Of a stretch of DNA of 64,000 bases, positions 18,174 through 29,110 are shown one piece after another; positions within the stretch are counted from its first letter, which is position 1; each line of letters opens with the position of its first letter. The position numbers and the translations under genes are program-made. Below the pieces are notes generated by a model. It worked only from the letters and a program-made list of their open reading frames with translations, was not told the DNA's origin and searched no databases. This DNA comes from Trichomonas vaginalis G3 (Eukaryota; Parabasalia; Trichomonadida; Trichomonadidae): assembly GCF_026262505.1 (NCBI RefSeq), contig NC_067205.1, positions 2,480,001 through 2,544,000 on the forward strand. Direction: 5' to 3'.

Positions 18174-20501
18174 ATTTGAGTTCACTCAAAAAATCAAATA
18201 ACAGATGTCAAAAAGTCAAACATAGACATACAGAAACAAATAAGCGAAAACGAAAAGAAACTAGAATATGACAGACAGACAAAGAAACTCAATGAGTTAA
18301 ACGTAGAGAAAAAGAAGAAAGAAGAACAACTGAAAGAACTAAGTACAGAGGAATATGCGAAAAAAGTGTCAGAAAAAGCAGCAGAAGTAGCAAAAATGGA
18401 ACAAGATGTCATAAATTTGAAAAACCATACTACTCGATATAAAGTACTGAAAGATGAAGAGATAAAACAAAAAGCCCTGAAGACATATATGGATAGCGAT
18501 GAGTATAAAAAAGAAGTTGAAGCAAATGTAAAGGCAGAAAAACTTTTACAGTTGCAAAACCAAACCGTACAGTATGAAAACTTAGCACAAGAAAGTAAAA
18601 ATAACGACGCGCATGCAAAAGGCAATGAAAAGCGCAGAATATATAAAAGCTAACAATGACTGGTTAGATGCCAAGCCAACGCTAAAGCAGCCCAACTCAT
18701 AGGGTCAATAAGGACAAAAATACAAGCGGATGAAGATAGTTCAAATGAAGCTTTAACAAATGCTGACTTTAAGAACGCTTTCGAAGCTCTTCATAGTAAG
18801 GTGAAACAAGTGAACGACTTCTCATCTGGAAAGAAACTGAAGTCTGAAGGTTTCGACAAAGAGTTAAAAGAAGTAGCACAAAATATGACGAAAATAACAG
18901 ATGCAGCAACGAGACAGGCAGTTCAAAGTGCCTATGACGCCGTTAGAGCAACTGTTGTGAAAAGTCAAGAAAAAGAGTTACAACAGACCAAAACAGACCT
19001 AGTAAATGCTTTCTTAAAAACGAAAAGTCAGGTAGGACATTACGCTGCAGATGGAACATATGTGCCAGCTGGTGGAACTTATATACCACCAAACCCTCCA
19101 AGAGAAGCACCTGCACCAGGACTACCTAGAACATTTACATCGTCACATGGACACAGACACAGGCATGCACAACAACCAGCACAACAACCACCTCCACAAC
19201 CAGCACAACAACCAACACAACAACCAACAGTTCAAAACACTGCACCACAACCAGCACAACAACAACCACAAACAGAGCAAGGACATAAAAGAAGTAGAGA
19301 ACAAGGAAACCAAGAATTCTTAAAAATGCTTAAAGAAGACTATGGTTACCCAGATAGTATTGACTTAGTGACAGATATAAAGAAGCTATTAGAAAGTTCA
19401 AGGATGGAAATACTGACCCGAACCTATTTAGCTTTATGGCTCTACCAAAGGGGATATAATTTCAAACCTGGAAAATACAAGCTCGCTAAGGGATATGATT
19501 TAATAGCATATCATCCAAATGACATGAACGAATTTACTCCGAGATATTTGATGTCAGAGCTAAATGACAATTTAACTCTCTTCATGAAACGCGTAAAAAA
19601 TAGAGACGGAACGAAAGAAGAAAGGTTTATGAGTCCGGATGACTTAGAAAGGGAACTTGTTGAAAACGGTCTCGGAATATATGAAATGCCAGCAGATGAG
19701 GTACAAGAAACTCCACAGGAAGAACTAGTTCAGATACAACCAGACATGGAAGAAATAGTTCAGCAACAAAAGCTAGAAGAGCCTGAAGGAAACGAACAAG
19801 TCCTTCCTTTGGAAACTAACTTCACAGAACTAGATGAAGATTTGGAACAGCCGAAAAATCTTGACCCTCAACAAGAGTATGCGGAGAATATGGAATATTT
19901 CCAAGAGTCTAAAAAAAATTCGGCTGACATAGTAGAAGAATATCGAAAAATGTTTGCCGACATACAAAAGACTCCAACATCAGATGAAAATATCCAGCAT
20001 AGAATGGAAGAACTGAAAAAAAATGTACACAAATACAACAACCCTTTTTACTTACGAGCATTTAACGTTCAATCTTCGGATGAACTCGGTGAAGATAAAA
20101 GGTTAAATTTCAAGAAAACATATAGAAATGAAACATTGTTTAAAGTTCATTCAGAACCTAACCAAGATGGAAACAAACCTACTTTTGTTTCTGCAGACGA
20201 TGGAACTACAATGAGATGGGGTCATAAAGCTAACCCGGATAGGTGGTTCATAAACTTACAACCTCAATTCCAAGAAGTTGTAGACGCAATGGAAGTCAAT
20301 GGTGAACCAGATATAGCTGGTATTTTCAGCGCGGCTTTAATGCCATTGAAAGATATGAAAGATGCAGATATTTTGGACCAGTATGAAATGAACATGGCTG
20401 ATGGAAATATAACACCTGACGTTCTAGAACATTTATCTCAAAGAACTACACAGAACCATAGAGATGGTATATTTGGTGAAGAGTTTAGAAAGAAAAGTTA
20501 G
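18170..20501 (+). pseudogene. Large coiled-coil and Q/P-rich Polinton protein locus
   Basis: The locus starts in an ATGA overlap with the previous gene. Its first part is highly charged coiled coil (NEKKLEYDRQTKKLNELN). The middle has a low-complexity region of QPAQQP repeats and a histidine patch (SSHGHRHRHAQQ). The later part is helical and acidic. I recognise no enzyme. Its position before the capsid gene suggests a scaffold or virion protein. The frame is interrupted about three times. Confidence 0.55.
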
Positions 20502-21075
20502 GGAGATAGAAGGAAGAGAACCTATTGTACATGACCTTGCAAACGAAAGTTTACAAAATGTCATAAAAACTTACTTTGCAGACAATGAACCGAGAAGGGA
20601 TGAATATTTAAGAAAACTCAAATGGACAGTACCAAATGAAATGTTAGTATTGAAAAACATGTTCCTTGACAAAATAAAACCAACTACAGAAATAAACGAC
20701 GCAAGACTGAAAGATTGGGTAGAAGCCTTCCCATTCACAAAAGATATAGTTGGTAACATGGAAAGAAAACCAGAATGGCTACAAAAACATATATTTGGAA
20801 ACGAGCATATTCCATATGGACAGGCACTGTTTGAAGAGCTTGAACCGGAAACTCAGGAAAGAGTCATGCAAACAATACGCGAAGACTCAAATACAGACTA
20901 TGACAAACTCTTTCTAGGATATAGGTTACCTGAGATGGGCGACCAGAGCCAAAAGGCAAAAAGGACATGGGAAATTTGCAACATACTAGATGAACATAAT
21001 GCAAAGATGCAACAACTTCAAGCAGAGGCAATGAAGGAAAAAGAAGAGTTAAAAACTCAGTCAGGAAGAAAGTAA
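20464..21075 (+). CDS. Helical Polinton protein (203 aa), own gene or tail of the preceding locus
   Basis: The 203-codon open frame is charged and helical throughout (for example NEMLVLKNMFLDKIKP, WLQKHIFGNEHIPYG), ending in an E/K/Q-rich coiled coil. It overlaps the end of the previous frame by 38 bp. Nothing in it matches a family I know. It directly precedes the capsid locus. Confidence 0.5.
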   Translation: MVYLVKSLERKVREIEGREPIVHDLANESLQNVIKTYFADNEPRRDEYLRKLKWTVPNEMLVLKNMFLDKIKPTTEINDARLKDWVEAFPFTKDIVGNMERKPEWLQKHIFGNEHIPYGQALFEELEPETQERVMQTIREDSNTDYDKLFLGYRLPEMGDQSQKAKRTWEICNILDEHNAKMQQLQAEAMKEKEELKTQSGRK

Positions 21076-21142
21076 AGCTTGGTCGGAGTGGGTTCTATTA
21101 TGACATATAAATCCAACTATTCTATATTTTTACTCATATGAA

Positions 21143-22640
21143 ATGTACGCCGCTCAGAATATAACGCCAACAGTTTTGGATGCTATGAATGGAAATGTTT
21201 CCGAATGGGTATAACGAATGCGACAATGCCATTAGAAGGTCAGAAATAGTTCCTGGAACTTACGAATATACAACTGCTGTTTCTTATGGAACGTAGGTGA
21301 GTTTGGAGAAGGTTCTTCAACAACAGTAGATATTGCTTGCGACAGGTTTTCATATTATTTCTATTGACAACTCATTCTTATACGTGGAACAAGACATTGA
21401 AATAAAACCTTCTGCCAAGTTGTCTGACAAGAAAGGTTGCAATGGAATTTTCTATGTCGGATACCAATATGCTCCAGAAGTTTTCATGGGATATAAGATA
21501 TATTCTAACTCTGACTTAGTTCAAACAGTAACATGGGCAAACTATGAATGGTTCGCTTTGAGAAACTCAGTACAACCACAAGCTAGAGAACAAACAGACC
21601 AGTATGCAACCATTGAGAAAATAAGAAGACTTGACCCTAACGTTCCAGGAGTTTATGTTAACCTTTCTGGACAAACTGCAGCAGCAGTAACCAAAGTAAA
21701 ACTGAAACTTAGAGTTCCTTTGTCATCTTTCCTCATCTTCAGGTTTTTAAGATACTTGCCAAACTGGGCAGGAAAAATTTCTATCGAACTTACTCCAAGC
21801 AAAAATAACTTAGTCATTGCACCAACACAAGACCCATTCACTCTTACAGAAGTAGTGGGAACAAATAAAATGTCATTCGCCGACTTTTGCAAAAACAAAG
21901 TTGACTTAGACTTTGGTTTCTCAAACCTCAACACTGAAGTAAACTATTATTTCAATGCTGCTGGAGATGCTTGGGACCCAGTTAAGTTCACATGCGAAAA
22001 GTTTGAATGCAAGAGAATAGAAAGCAGACTTGCAGTCTATATGTTGGACCCAGATATTTCAAATGCTTTAGCTGCCAAATATATTGCAGTTCCACTTATG
22101 TTCCCTATACACCAAATATCTGTCAAAGACTTTGCAGGTGAAGTTGGAAACCAAAATCCAGGAACCGCAGGTGCAAGAACAGATATTGCCTTAACAACTG
22201 CAATGAAACATGCAGATACTATGTTTGTACTGTTCAGACGAACTATAAATGACTATTCTTGCTTCTAACAACCCTGGTATTAAATACCAATTAAACATAG
22301 ATGGCAAATATTATCCAAGAGAAGAATATTCTACAGTTGAGGATATGAGGTCATACAACTTGACATTAGATGCTATGAACTTTAACAACAACTTCACAAC
22401 AACCATTAACCCTGAAATGCAAAGTTCTATATTATGCCATATGTGAAAGTATGGACTCATACAGGAGGTCAAAAAACTCAATATACAAATGGAGACCGTT
22501 CAAACTTTTGGCTTGGCATTCCATTTGCTGACTCAGAAACTTTATTGGGTGGTATTTCAACTGTTGGTACAGTTCAAATACAATATACTGGTGACAGAGA
22601 CGGTCCAGATGAATTGAAAGCAAAGAAGTTTACAAAACCC
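21143..22640 (+). pseudogene. Polinton major capsid protein (double jelly-roll candidate) locus
   Basis: The product begins MYAAQNITPTVLDAMNGN. Beta-rich segments run throughout: FYVGYQYAPEVFMGYKIY, the VTKVKLKLRVPLSSFLIF block, RYLPNWAGKISIELTPS, FGFSNLNTEVNYYFN, and a C-terminal region with TVGTVQIQYTGD. Size (about 500 codons), the NWAGKISIEL-type strand after a jelly-roll core and gene order next to packaging genes fit the Polinton capsid protein. The locus is broken (about four breaks) and the 3' boundary is approximate. Only B shows it; the matching part of A lies outside the window. Confidence 0.65.
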
Positions 22641-23071
22641 AATAGCACTTTTCACGGAAGATGCTCTTTTGAAGATTCGTTCGATGAAACCTGCTGGGGC
22701 TCCTCAGATTGGCATACGACAGCTTCCATCGAGCAGATTTTGGCAGCAGGTCAGTAAGTTGTTCTTGAACTGACTTCTCTCCGTCAAATATTGACAGTAC
22801 GCCAGTTTTGACATAAAATTGTATTATAAACTTTCCTTTAGAAATATCGGTCAGTTTTGTTGTTATATTTTTGTCTGCTTCAAGAACTTTCACCATCTCG
22901 GTTATACCAACTTTCTTTGCTTTATGAAAATATTTTGGTTCAGGCAAAGACTGCTATTCTATAACATTTTCCATTGTTTGTATAAAGAACTATTCTGTCA
23001 ATGAACTTGTATTGTTTGTGTGTGTAAACTTTGTTTTGCTTCAATTCGAAGAGATACTCAAATACGTCCAT
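22640..23071 (-). pseudogene. Small Polinton protein locus, minus strand
   Basis: This minus-strand locus starts at ATG 23071 (MDVFEYLFELKQNKVYTH) and converges with the capsid locus. It is beta-rich (GKFIIQFYVKTGVLSIFDG) and small (under 150 residues). The frame is interrupted. The start lies 18 bp from the divergent gene at 23090, suggesting a shared promoter. No family is recognised. Confidence 0.45.
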
Positions 23072-23089
23072 CTTTTTATTCTAAGTAAA

Positions 23090-23670
23090 ATGTCATTCCG
23101 AAAAATAGAAGCGTAAGTGTTTCAAAAGGTTTAATGGCGGTGGCAGATGTGAAGTTAAATTCACCAACTCAAACAAACAGTCAAAGTTTGTTGTCAATGT
23201 CAAAGAAAGAGATGTTGAAGTGGGGAAACCATACGAAGACGAAGATGGTATAACAATAGTTCCTGTAAAAGAACAACCAACATATCCTGAAGTTAGCAGA
23301 GACTTAAGTTCTGTTGCAGATATTCGAAACGACTACCAACAACTTAAAGACAAACTTAAAACTCAGGAGAAGATTTGTCAAGCTTTTGGTATAATGTTAA
23401 ACTTGGTTGAGCACAACCCTGTAAAAGTGAACTCATATGTCATCGCACCTCATGAAGTTTTGAAAGAACTATTGAAACTTTTGACAGAGGCAGACGATAT
23501 AAACATCAAAGAAAATAGAACCTGACATTGCTTGCTGTGGTGTTTCATATAATGTCATTGACAAGATATACGTTATGAAAGGAGGTGAAACCTTGAACTT
23601 AAAATATAGTTTTCCCAGACGTCATAAAAATATTTGACGACCACAACATTTCATTAAAATTTAGTTGCTA
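23090..23670 (+). pseudogene. Small Polinton protein locus with helical middle
   Basis: It starts MSFRKIEA after a CTAAGTAAA leader. The central open part (101 codons) has an acidic start (YEDEDGITIVPVKEQP), then a helical segment (YQQLKDKLKTQEKICQAF). The end is beta-like (YNVIDKIYVMKGGETL). The frame is interrupted (about two or three breaks). The next gene starts 7 bp later. Function is unknown. Confidence 0.45.
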
Positions 23671-23677
23671 AGTAAAA

Positions 23678-24472
23678 ATGGCAGAAGACATAGTGGTTTA
23701 TACTATTACGACTAAAAACCCTGAGTCATATAATTCTATAACAACAAACTTACAAAGTCCTCAAGGACGATATTGTAAACTAACTTTAAACACAATGACG
23801 ACTAAAGCCTGTTTTGCTCTTTTGACACCAGAAGACTTTGTTGTTGTGAATGGTAAAAATACTTCTTTGAAGATACTTACTCAGATATACCACCAACAGT
23901 TTTGTTGACTTATTTAATACTTTAAGGACGGATGTAACATGTGCTGCAACTAGAGCAGGTTTCATTATGTTTGGATGTCCGACTGAGTTTAGTATAAACG
24001 ATATGAGCTATAATACAAAACTTATATCTGGTTTTTACTACCAACAGTTTCCTATAACAGGAAAAGGTGTCATACAAGGTTTGTCTGTTCCATTGACTTT
24101 AAGTACACCTATTTTATATATTGTTTCAAACTTAGGTTCAAAGTGCTATTCGAATGTCGACAGAAACTACTATGACCAAAAGATACTTATGCGTATAAAC
24201 AACACTTTCTCTGCTGGTTTGCCTATTGTTCATTCGAATGCAGAGTTTTTCAGCTTTAGTAAACTCAAACACTTTAGCAAACAAACTTAACCTTAGTTGA
24301 CGCAAACTTTGTTCCTGTAAAACTTTTATGTCCTATGTATTTGTCAATGACGGCAGAAAGTTTCGAATTGGAAGATGCAACTGGTGAAAGTATTGTACTA
24401 CAAGAACAACTTCAACAACAAATAGCTCAAGAACAACAAATGCAACAAATGCAACAACAAAGTCAAGAATAA
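23678..24472 (+). pseudogene. Candidate penton-type minor capsid protein locus
   Basis: The product starts MAEDIVVYTITTKNPES and is beta-rich throughout (YCKLTLNTMTTKACFALL, FPITGKGVIQGLSVPLTL, FVPVKLLCPMYLSM). It ends in a glutamine-rich tail. About 260 residues and location after the capsid locus suit a single jelly-roll minor capsid protein. Either this gene or the one at 36891 could fill that role. The frame is interrupted about twice. Confidence 0.5.
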
Positions 24473-24501
24473 AAAAAATATTTTTTTTTATTTTTATAAA
24501 A

Positions 24502-24561
24502 ATGTACGCTGAGTTTGTTGGAAAGGACCGTTGGGAAACTTGTTTGTTAGATGAGAAGTAA
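24502..24561 (+). pseudogene. Remnant of the HNH endonuclease gene (19 codons)
   Basis: The 19-codon frame MYAEFVGKDRWETCLLDEK is a near copy of the start of the HNH gene beginning 24619, with the same T-rich leader. A matching remnant next to the inverted HNH copy lies at 33384-33459. Confidence 0.6.
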
Positions 24562-24618
24562 AACATTGCATGAAATAAAACATTTTTTCAAAAAAAATAT
24601 TTTTTTATTTTATTTGAA

Positions 24619-25202
24619 ATGTACGCTGAGTCTGTCGGAAAAGACTGTTGGAAAACTTGTTTGTTAGATGAGAAATATGAAATTCACTGTTGTGAGTCAT
24701 TTGAAGTCAGAAACAAAAAGACAAAAAGAGTTTTAAGCGAATGGGAGCGAAATGACGGATATGCTGATATGAGGATTGGTGGAAAACACTATCTTAAACA
24801 TGTTGTCATTGCAACTCATTTTATACTGAATCCTAACAATTTACCTTTTGTAGACCATATAAACCGTATAAGAAACGACAATAGACTTGAAAACTTACGT
24901 TGGGTCACTGGTTCTGAAAACAATAAGAACAAAAGCAAATTTGGAGATATAGTATTCGAATTTGTCGACGAACTAGAAGATGAAGCAATTGAAATTACAG
25001 ACTATGGCAAGCATACGTTTGAGTTTTACTACTACACGAAGAACAGGACTCTTTCTACTTTTATACCGGCGTAAACTATAGAAAATTACAAGTATGTTTT
25101 ACTAAGGCAGACTATGCTTATGTATACGCTAGAGATACAGATGGAAAATACGTTAGACTATTTCTTAACAAATTCAAGAAGCTATATGGCATACCATTTT
25201 AA
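24619..25202 (+). pseudogene. HNH homing-type endonuclease, copy 1 of Polinton B
   Basis: The gene starts MYAESVGKDCWKTCLLDEK. Residues 35-105 form a NUMOD4/HNH_3-like module with IATHFILNPNNLPFVDHIN and RIRNDNRLENLRWVT, including the HIN-x10-NRLENLRW signature. The C-terminal third is beta-rich and ends KKLYGIPF. Such enzymes are mobile passengers of viruses. The copy is interrupted about once, while its inverted partner (32755-33339) is open. Confidence 0.7.
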
Positions 25203-25243
25203 AACGTTTTTAAAAAAAAATATTTTTTTATCCGATAGAAAAG

Positions 25244-25663
25244 ATGACGAAATATATTTCAGTCAACAAGTACATGTCAGAAGTCAAAGATAAGTTAGCT
25301 CCATTCACATATTTGAATGTTTACTTCTACCATTTTGAAAAGTCTTCATTCAGCAAAGTTTGGAACATCGAACCAGTTAAGTTTGCTATTGTGACTAAAA
25401 ATGGTGCGAAATTTGAAGACTTAGACATAGAAGGTTTGTTAACAGTCAAGGAAAATTTTGACAGAAGGTTTTCAAACCTTAAAGAAGGCAAAGCATACAA
25501 ACTTGTTATACCTTATGAACCAAAGAAAGCAGACGACTATGAATATTATGAGTCTAAGATAGTTGAAGTTCAAGGTAAATTGGGTAAAAAGATTTTAGAG
25601 TCTAAGCCAGTGTTTGCCCCTAAAGAGGAAGAGAACATTGACATTGACCCAGAAATGTTCTAA
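25244..25663 (+). CDS. Hypothetical Polinton protein (139 aa)
   Basis: This is a 139-residue protein, MTKYISVNKYMSEVKDKL at the start. Aromatic beta segments follow (YLNVYFYHFEKSSF, VKFAIVTKNGAKF), then a basic helical part and an acidic end (EEENIDIDPEMF). It converges with the next minus-strand gene, 16 bp apart. No family is recognised. It is intact, in a stretch where several neighbours are broken. Confidence 0.6.
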   Translation: MTKYISVNKYMSEVKDKLAPFTYLNVYFYHFEKSSFSKVWNIEPVKFAIVTKNGAKFEDLDIEGLLTVKENFDRRFSNLKEGKAYKLVIPYEPKKADDYEYYESKIVEVQGKLGKKILESKPVFAPKEEENIDIDPEMF

Positions 25664-25679
25664 AAATAAAATTTTATTT

Positions 25680-26150
25680 TTACATGTCAAATTTCTTCTT
25701 CTCTGGAACTGGTTCAGGTTCTTTCTTCTCTTCTTCTACTTTCTTTTCTTCTACTTTCTTTTCTTTCTTTTCTCTCTTCTTCTTCTTTTCTGGTGGAGTT
25801 ATGTCAAATTTGGCGCAACCATATTTATGTAAAAGTTCTTTGTCCTTTAATAGCTCTTCTATTCTGTTTTCTATTTCATCTTCAAGAACAGCGCATGTGC
25901 CTTCTTTGCATTCTAAGAACTTTTGTTGGACTTCATCTTTCCAATCGGCGTCATCTCTGTCAACAAGTCTGTCATTGACAAACTTAAAGACTTCTCTGCC
26001 TAATGTTTTATGGTTCTTGTCATATTCCCAGAAACAGAACTTTAGAACAAATTCACCTTTCTTGTTTACACTATGTAAGATTTTATGGTCGACAGATGTT
26101 TTAGAGTCGAAAAGTTTGTCTCGAATATAGATAGCGAAATCGCTAGACAT
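25680..26150 (-). CDS. Hypothetical Polinton protein with charged tail (156 aa)
   Basis: Residues 1-115 form a compact mixed domain (MSSDFAIYIRDKLFDSKT, FVLKFCFWEYDKNHK). Residues 119-156 are a K/E/P repeat tail (EKKVEEKKVEEEKK). The start diverges from the packaging ATPase, with 36 bp between the two ATGs. No enzyme motif is recognised. Confidence 0.6.
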   Translation of the reverse strand: MSSDFAIYIRDKLFDSKTSVDHKILHSVNKKGEFVLKFCFWEYDKNHKTLGREVFKFVNDRLVDRDDADWKDEVQQKFLECKEGTCAVLEDEIENRIEELLKDKELLHKYGCAKFDITPPEKKKKREKKEKKVEEKKVEEEKKEPEPVPEKKKFDM

Positions 26151-26186
26151 TTTCTAAAAGATAAAATTTTTAATTTTTCTAAAAAT

Positions 26187-27062
26187 ATGTTAGAAAAAAA
26201 GTTTGCTGACATTGACAAGAAATTTGAGAATGTTTTAAATAAGAACAAGAGGAAGTTAGAAAATGCTCAGATAAAGCCTATACATGACAAGTTCTTATTT
26301 GCTCAGAATGGTATAACAGGTCTAATCGCACCACCTGGGTCGGGTAAGACTTTCACTTATCTTAAAATGGCTGCACAACAACAAGAACTAGATGAGAAGA
26401 ACCCATTCTATGAGTTAGTAGTCATTTGTTCGACATCTGGTCAATTCGATCAAACCGTCAATTCGTTCAAAGATATTATAAAGAAGTCTAAGTTAGTATG
26501 TATAAAAGACTCTGAGTTGTTAGATTGGATAAAGAAGTACCAAAGAAGAGTTTTGAAGTACAATGCTATAAATGAGTATGTCAATTCGAAGTTTAAAGAC
26601 CCAAATGAGGAAATGCAGAGAATATTAGAGAAGAAACACTTCAGAAACAAACAGAAAGAGATAGAATACATTTCGAAGAAATTGCAATCTTACGATTGGA
26701 AGACTTACCCTCACAGATGTCTTCTTATCTTAGATGACTTTGCTTCTCATCCTTTGTTAAAGAACAGAGAACAAGACATGTGTCGAATTCTTAAGAAGCT
26801 CAGACACTTTAACATTTCAGTTGTCATTTGTGTACAGACAGCCAAGAGTTTAAGTAAGGATGTAAAGAGAATACTTACTGACATTGTACTTTTCCCTGGA
26901 TTGTCCGAAGACGATTTCATGGAACTTATGAAAGAGTCCATGGCAGGTAAGTTTGACAGACATGAACTATGGGAGAAGTACAAAGTCATACAAGACCCTC
27001 ATACTTCTTTCAGAATTCACATCTACGCGAACAAAGTTCAAATTGTAAAAAGTCAAGCGTAA
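26187..27062 (+). CDS. A32/FtsK-HerA-like DNA packaging ATPase, 291 aa
   Basis: Walker A APPGSGKT lies at residues 48-55 after the strand GITGLI. Walker B CLLILDDF is at 178-185, followed by a helix, and then a sensor strand VVICVQTAKSL ends with polar residues near 220. Length and motif spacing fit the packaging ATPases of Polintons and related DNA viruses. The start is taken at MLEKKFADIDKK, just after an A/T leader, rather than the upstream in-frame start at 26085, which lies inside the divergent gene. The frame is open. Confidence 0.85.
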   Translation: MLEKKFADIDKKFENVLNKNKRKLENAQIKPIHDKFLFAQNGITGLIAPPGSGKTFTYLKMAAQQQELDEKNPFYELVVICSTSGQFDQTVNSFKDIIKKSKLVCIKDSELLDWIKKYQRRVLKYNAINEYVNSKFKDPNEEMQRILEKKHFRNKQKEIEYISKKLQSYDWKTYPHRCLLILDDFASHPLLKNREQDMCRILKKLRHFNISVVICVQTAKSLSKDVKRILTDIVLFPGLSEDDFMELMKESMAGKFDRHELWEKYKVIQDPHTSFRIHIYANKVQIVKSQA

Positions 27063-27065
27063 AAA

Positions 27066-27155
27066 TGTAAGAGTTTGAGTCTTAGTCTGTTGTGGTGCTG
27101 GGGCTGTCGGTTCTTCTGGCTTTGGAATGGACTCGGTTGGTGGTACGTCGGACAT
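27066..27155 (-). pseudogene. Fragment of the proline-rich MSDVPP gene
   Basis: The start MSDVPPTESIPKPEEPTAP matches the start of the proline-rich gene at 1540 of element A. Only a short part remains before the packaging ATPase end. The upstream DNA (TCGTTTGTGTCTTAACCG) is also the same. Confidence 0.6.
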
Positions 27156-27358
27156 TCGTTTGTGTCTTAACCGTCTTTGTTCTGAAACAATATAATATTG
27201 TACTGAATAAGTACAATATTGTCTTGAAAAAGTACAACATTGTCTTGAAAAAGTACAACATTGTCTTGAAAAAGTACAACATTGTCTTGAAAAAGTACAA
27301 CATTGTTCTGAAAAAGTACAACATTGTCTTGAAAAAGTTCAAGACTTGTTCTGAAAAA

Positions 27359-27381
27359 GTACAGCTGTACTCAAATTTGAG
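27359..27381. promoter_or_regulatory. Twin palindromes, first copy in B
   Basis: GTACAGCTGTAC (27359-27370) and CTCAAATTTGAG (27370-27381), the same pair as in A. They are followed by AGACATTGTACTGAATTTAT. Confidence 0.45.
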
Positions 27382-27545
27382 AGACATTGTACTGAATTTA
27401 TACAACATTGTACTGAATAAGTACAATATTGTCTTGAAAAGTACAACATTGTCTTGAAAAAGTACAACATTGTCTTGAAAAAGTACAAATTGTTCTGAAA
27501 AAGTACAAGACTTGTTCTGAAAAGTACAAGACTTGTTCTGAAAAA

Positions 27546-27568
27546 GTACAGCTGTACTCAAATTTGAG
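27546..27568. promoter_or_regulatory. Twin palindromes, second copy in B
   Basis: GTACAGCTGTAC (27546-27557) and CTCAAATTTGAG (27557-27568). The 187-bp spacing from the first copy reflects duplication of a block of the array. Confidence 0.45.
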
Positions 27569-27714
27569 AGACATTGTACTGAATTTATACAACATTGTTC
27601 TGAAAAAGTACAACATTGTTCTGAAAAAGTACAATATTGTCTTGAAAAAGTACAACATTGTCTTGAAAAAGTACAACATTGTCTTGAAAAAGTACAATAT
27701 TGTACTGACTCAGT

Positions 27715-27816
27715 ATGGAGCTTGACCCCCTAGACGAAGCAATTTATCTAATTGAAATTAACGAGCTTGTTAAAGACTTCCTCAGGCAGAATGTAAAGGT
27801 CAAGCTTGAAAAATAA
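27715..27816 (+). CDS. Short counterpart of the 120-aa gene (33 aa)
   Basis: The 33-codon frame MELDPLDEAIYLIEINELVK... shares its first 16 residues almost exactly with the protein at 1933 and then differs. It may be a shortened version or a leftover start. It is read away from the repeat array and ends 9 bp before the convergent KilA-N gene. Confidence 0.4.
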   Translation: MELDPLDEAIYLIEINELVKDFLRQNVKVKLEK

Positions 27817-27825
27817 AGAGTTCAT

Positions 27826-28632
27826 TTACTCTGCTTGTTTGAAGTTGTCAAAATACTCTGTTATTTTTTCCTTTAACAATGGCAAATCTTCTTTGAAGGT
27901 AAGTATTGTACAACCTTTCATATCATAGTGTGTTTGAGGTAACGTATCTTGAACTATCTGTTTAACATCTTCATTCGGTGTCATTGAAATCGGTAAGTTT
28001 TCGCGATAGAACCAATTTCTGTCAGATTTGTAAATCTTAGCAAGGTCGTAAAAGCTTTTGTTGTTTCTTCTGACTAAATGCAACATAACCATATCTCTGT
28101 CTTCTTCATTTTCCATCTCTTCAGTGTAAATCATATACTTATAGTTCTTTTCCTTTCCTTTTGGTACCGAACGTGGTATTCTTTTCTGAAGGCTTTTGTC
28201 TTTTGCTTCAAGCTTGTTCTCTAGCTCTTCACGTTCTTGTCTATGAATTTCATCTAACATCATGAAAATATAACAAGCGTAACGAGGCGAAGCCCACATT
28301 GCAACAGCATTTACAAGAAGTCTATGAACATAATATCCTTTCAAACTATTTGGCAAATTTTTACGATTTTCGTACGGAATCTCGTTCCGCGGTTTTCTAC
28401 CACTCGCAAACATATGAGGAAATTCTTCTAAAAGTTCTTTTGTCTGTTGGTTTTCAAACCAATGACGTGCTTGCTTTGTAGAACGAAGAGTATTCAAAAT
28501 ACTTTGCATTTGGTACATATCGTCTTTGACCGAACGAATGAGACGTAACTGTTTGTTATATTGTATGTACTCATATTCTTCATTTATAGCTTCATGGACT
28601 ATAACTGTTGTTGTGTTCTCTGTTGTTGACAT
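27826..28632 (-). CDS. KilA-N domain protein 1 (268 aa)
   Basis: Starting MSTTENTTTVIVHEAINEEY, the N-terminal 130 residues hold a KilA-N-like DNA-binding domain ending in the typical YVHRLLVNAVAMWASPRYAC block. Then comes a coiled-coil linker (RQEREELENKLEAKDKSL) and a C-terminal domain (YKYMIYTEEMENEE, NNKSFYDLAKIYKSDRNWFY). KilA-N proteins are common in large DNA viruses and probably act in DNA binding or regulation. ATG 28632 is preferred since the upstream extension lacks ATG. It shares its N-terminal third with the next gene. Confidence 0.75.
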   Translation of the reverse strand: MSTTENTTTVIVHEAINEEYEYIQYNKQLRLIRSVKDDMYQMQSILNTLRSTKQARHWFENQQTKELLEEFPHMFASGRKPRNEIPYENRKNLPNSLKGYYVHRLLVNAVAMWASPRYACYIFMMLDEIHRQEREELENKLEAKDKSLQKRIPRSVPKGKEKNYKYMIYTEEMENEEDRDMVMLHLVRRNNKSFYDLAKIYKSDRNWFYRENLPISMTPNEDVKQIVQDTLPQTHYDMKGCTILTFKEDLPLLKEKITEYFDNFKQAE

Positions 28633-28720
28633 ATCTGTCTTTACATACAAAATAAAAAAATAAATAAAAATAAAATTAGCGTTATTTTCTTACTTTCACA
28701 AAAGACCAAAAATAAACGCT

Positions 28721-29110
28721 TTACATGTATTTTTCAGCAACTTCGTCAAGAAGTCTGTAAATATACCAAGCATAGCGAGGTGAAGCCCACATTGCTATTG
28801 AACTAACTAGGAACTTATGAACATATATACCTTTTAGATACGATGGTAAGTTTTGTCTGTCTTGGTACATCTTTTTAAGTTCTACATGTTCGAACTCACT
28901 CAAAAGTTCATGAGTGCTATTTAATTCAAACCAGTCTTGTGGTTTCTTAGTATCTGGTGTAGCACATGCTGTCAAAATACTTTGCATTTGGTACATGTCA
29001 TCTTTGACCGAACGAATGAGACGGAGTTGTTTGTTAAACTGTATGTACTCGTATTCTTCATCTATGGCTTCATGAACGATAGCAGTTGTTGTGTTCTCTG
29101 TTGTTGTCAT
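28721..29110 (-). CDS. KilA-N domain protein 2, short (129 aa)
   Basis: The protein, MTTTENTTTAIVHEAIDEEY, is a close paralogue of the N-terminal part of KilA-N protein 1 and ends after YVHKFLVSSIAMWASPRYAW with DEVAEKYM, the same last residues as the next gene (FDEVAEKYM). The shared ending suggests recombination among the cluster members. Its domain is complete but it has no C-terminal module. Confidence 0.65.
   Translation of the reverse strand: MTTTENTTTAIVHEAIDEEYEYIQFNKQLRLIRSVKDDMYQMQSILTACATPDTKKPQDWFELNSTHELLSEFEHVELKKMYQDRQNLPSYLKGIYVHKFLVSSIAMWASPRYAWYIYRLLDEVAEKYM

Larger units (their letters stand above)
27180..27710. repeat. 21-bp tandem array of Polinton B
   Basis: About 24 units of the repeat family seen at 1570-1927, with an internal duplicated block that includes the twin palindromes. 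It ends AGTACAATATTGTACTGACT before the ATG at 27715, exactly as in A. The array lies between the two divergent gene starts. Confidence 0.9.
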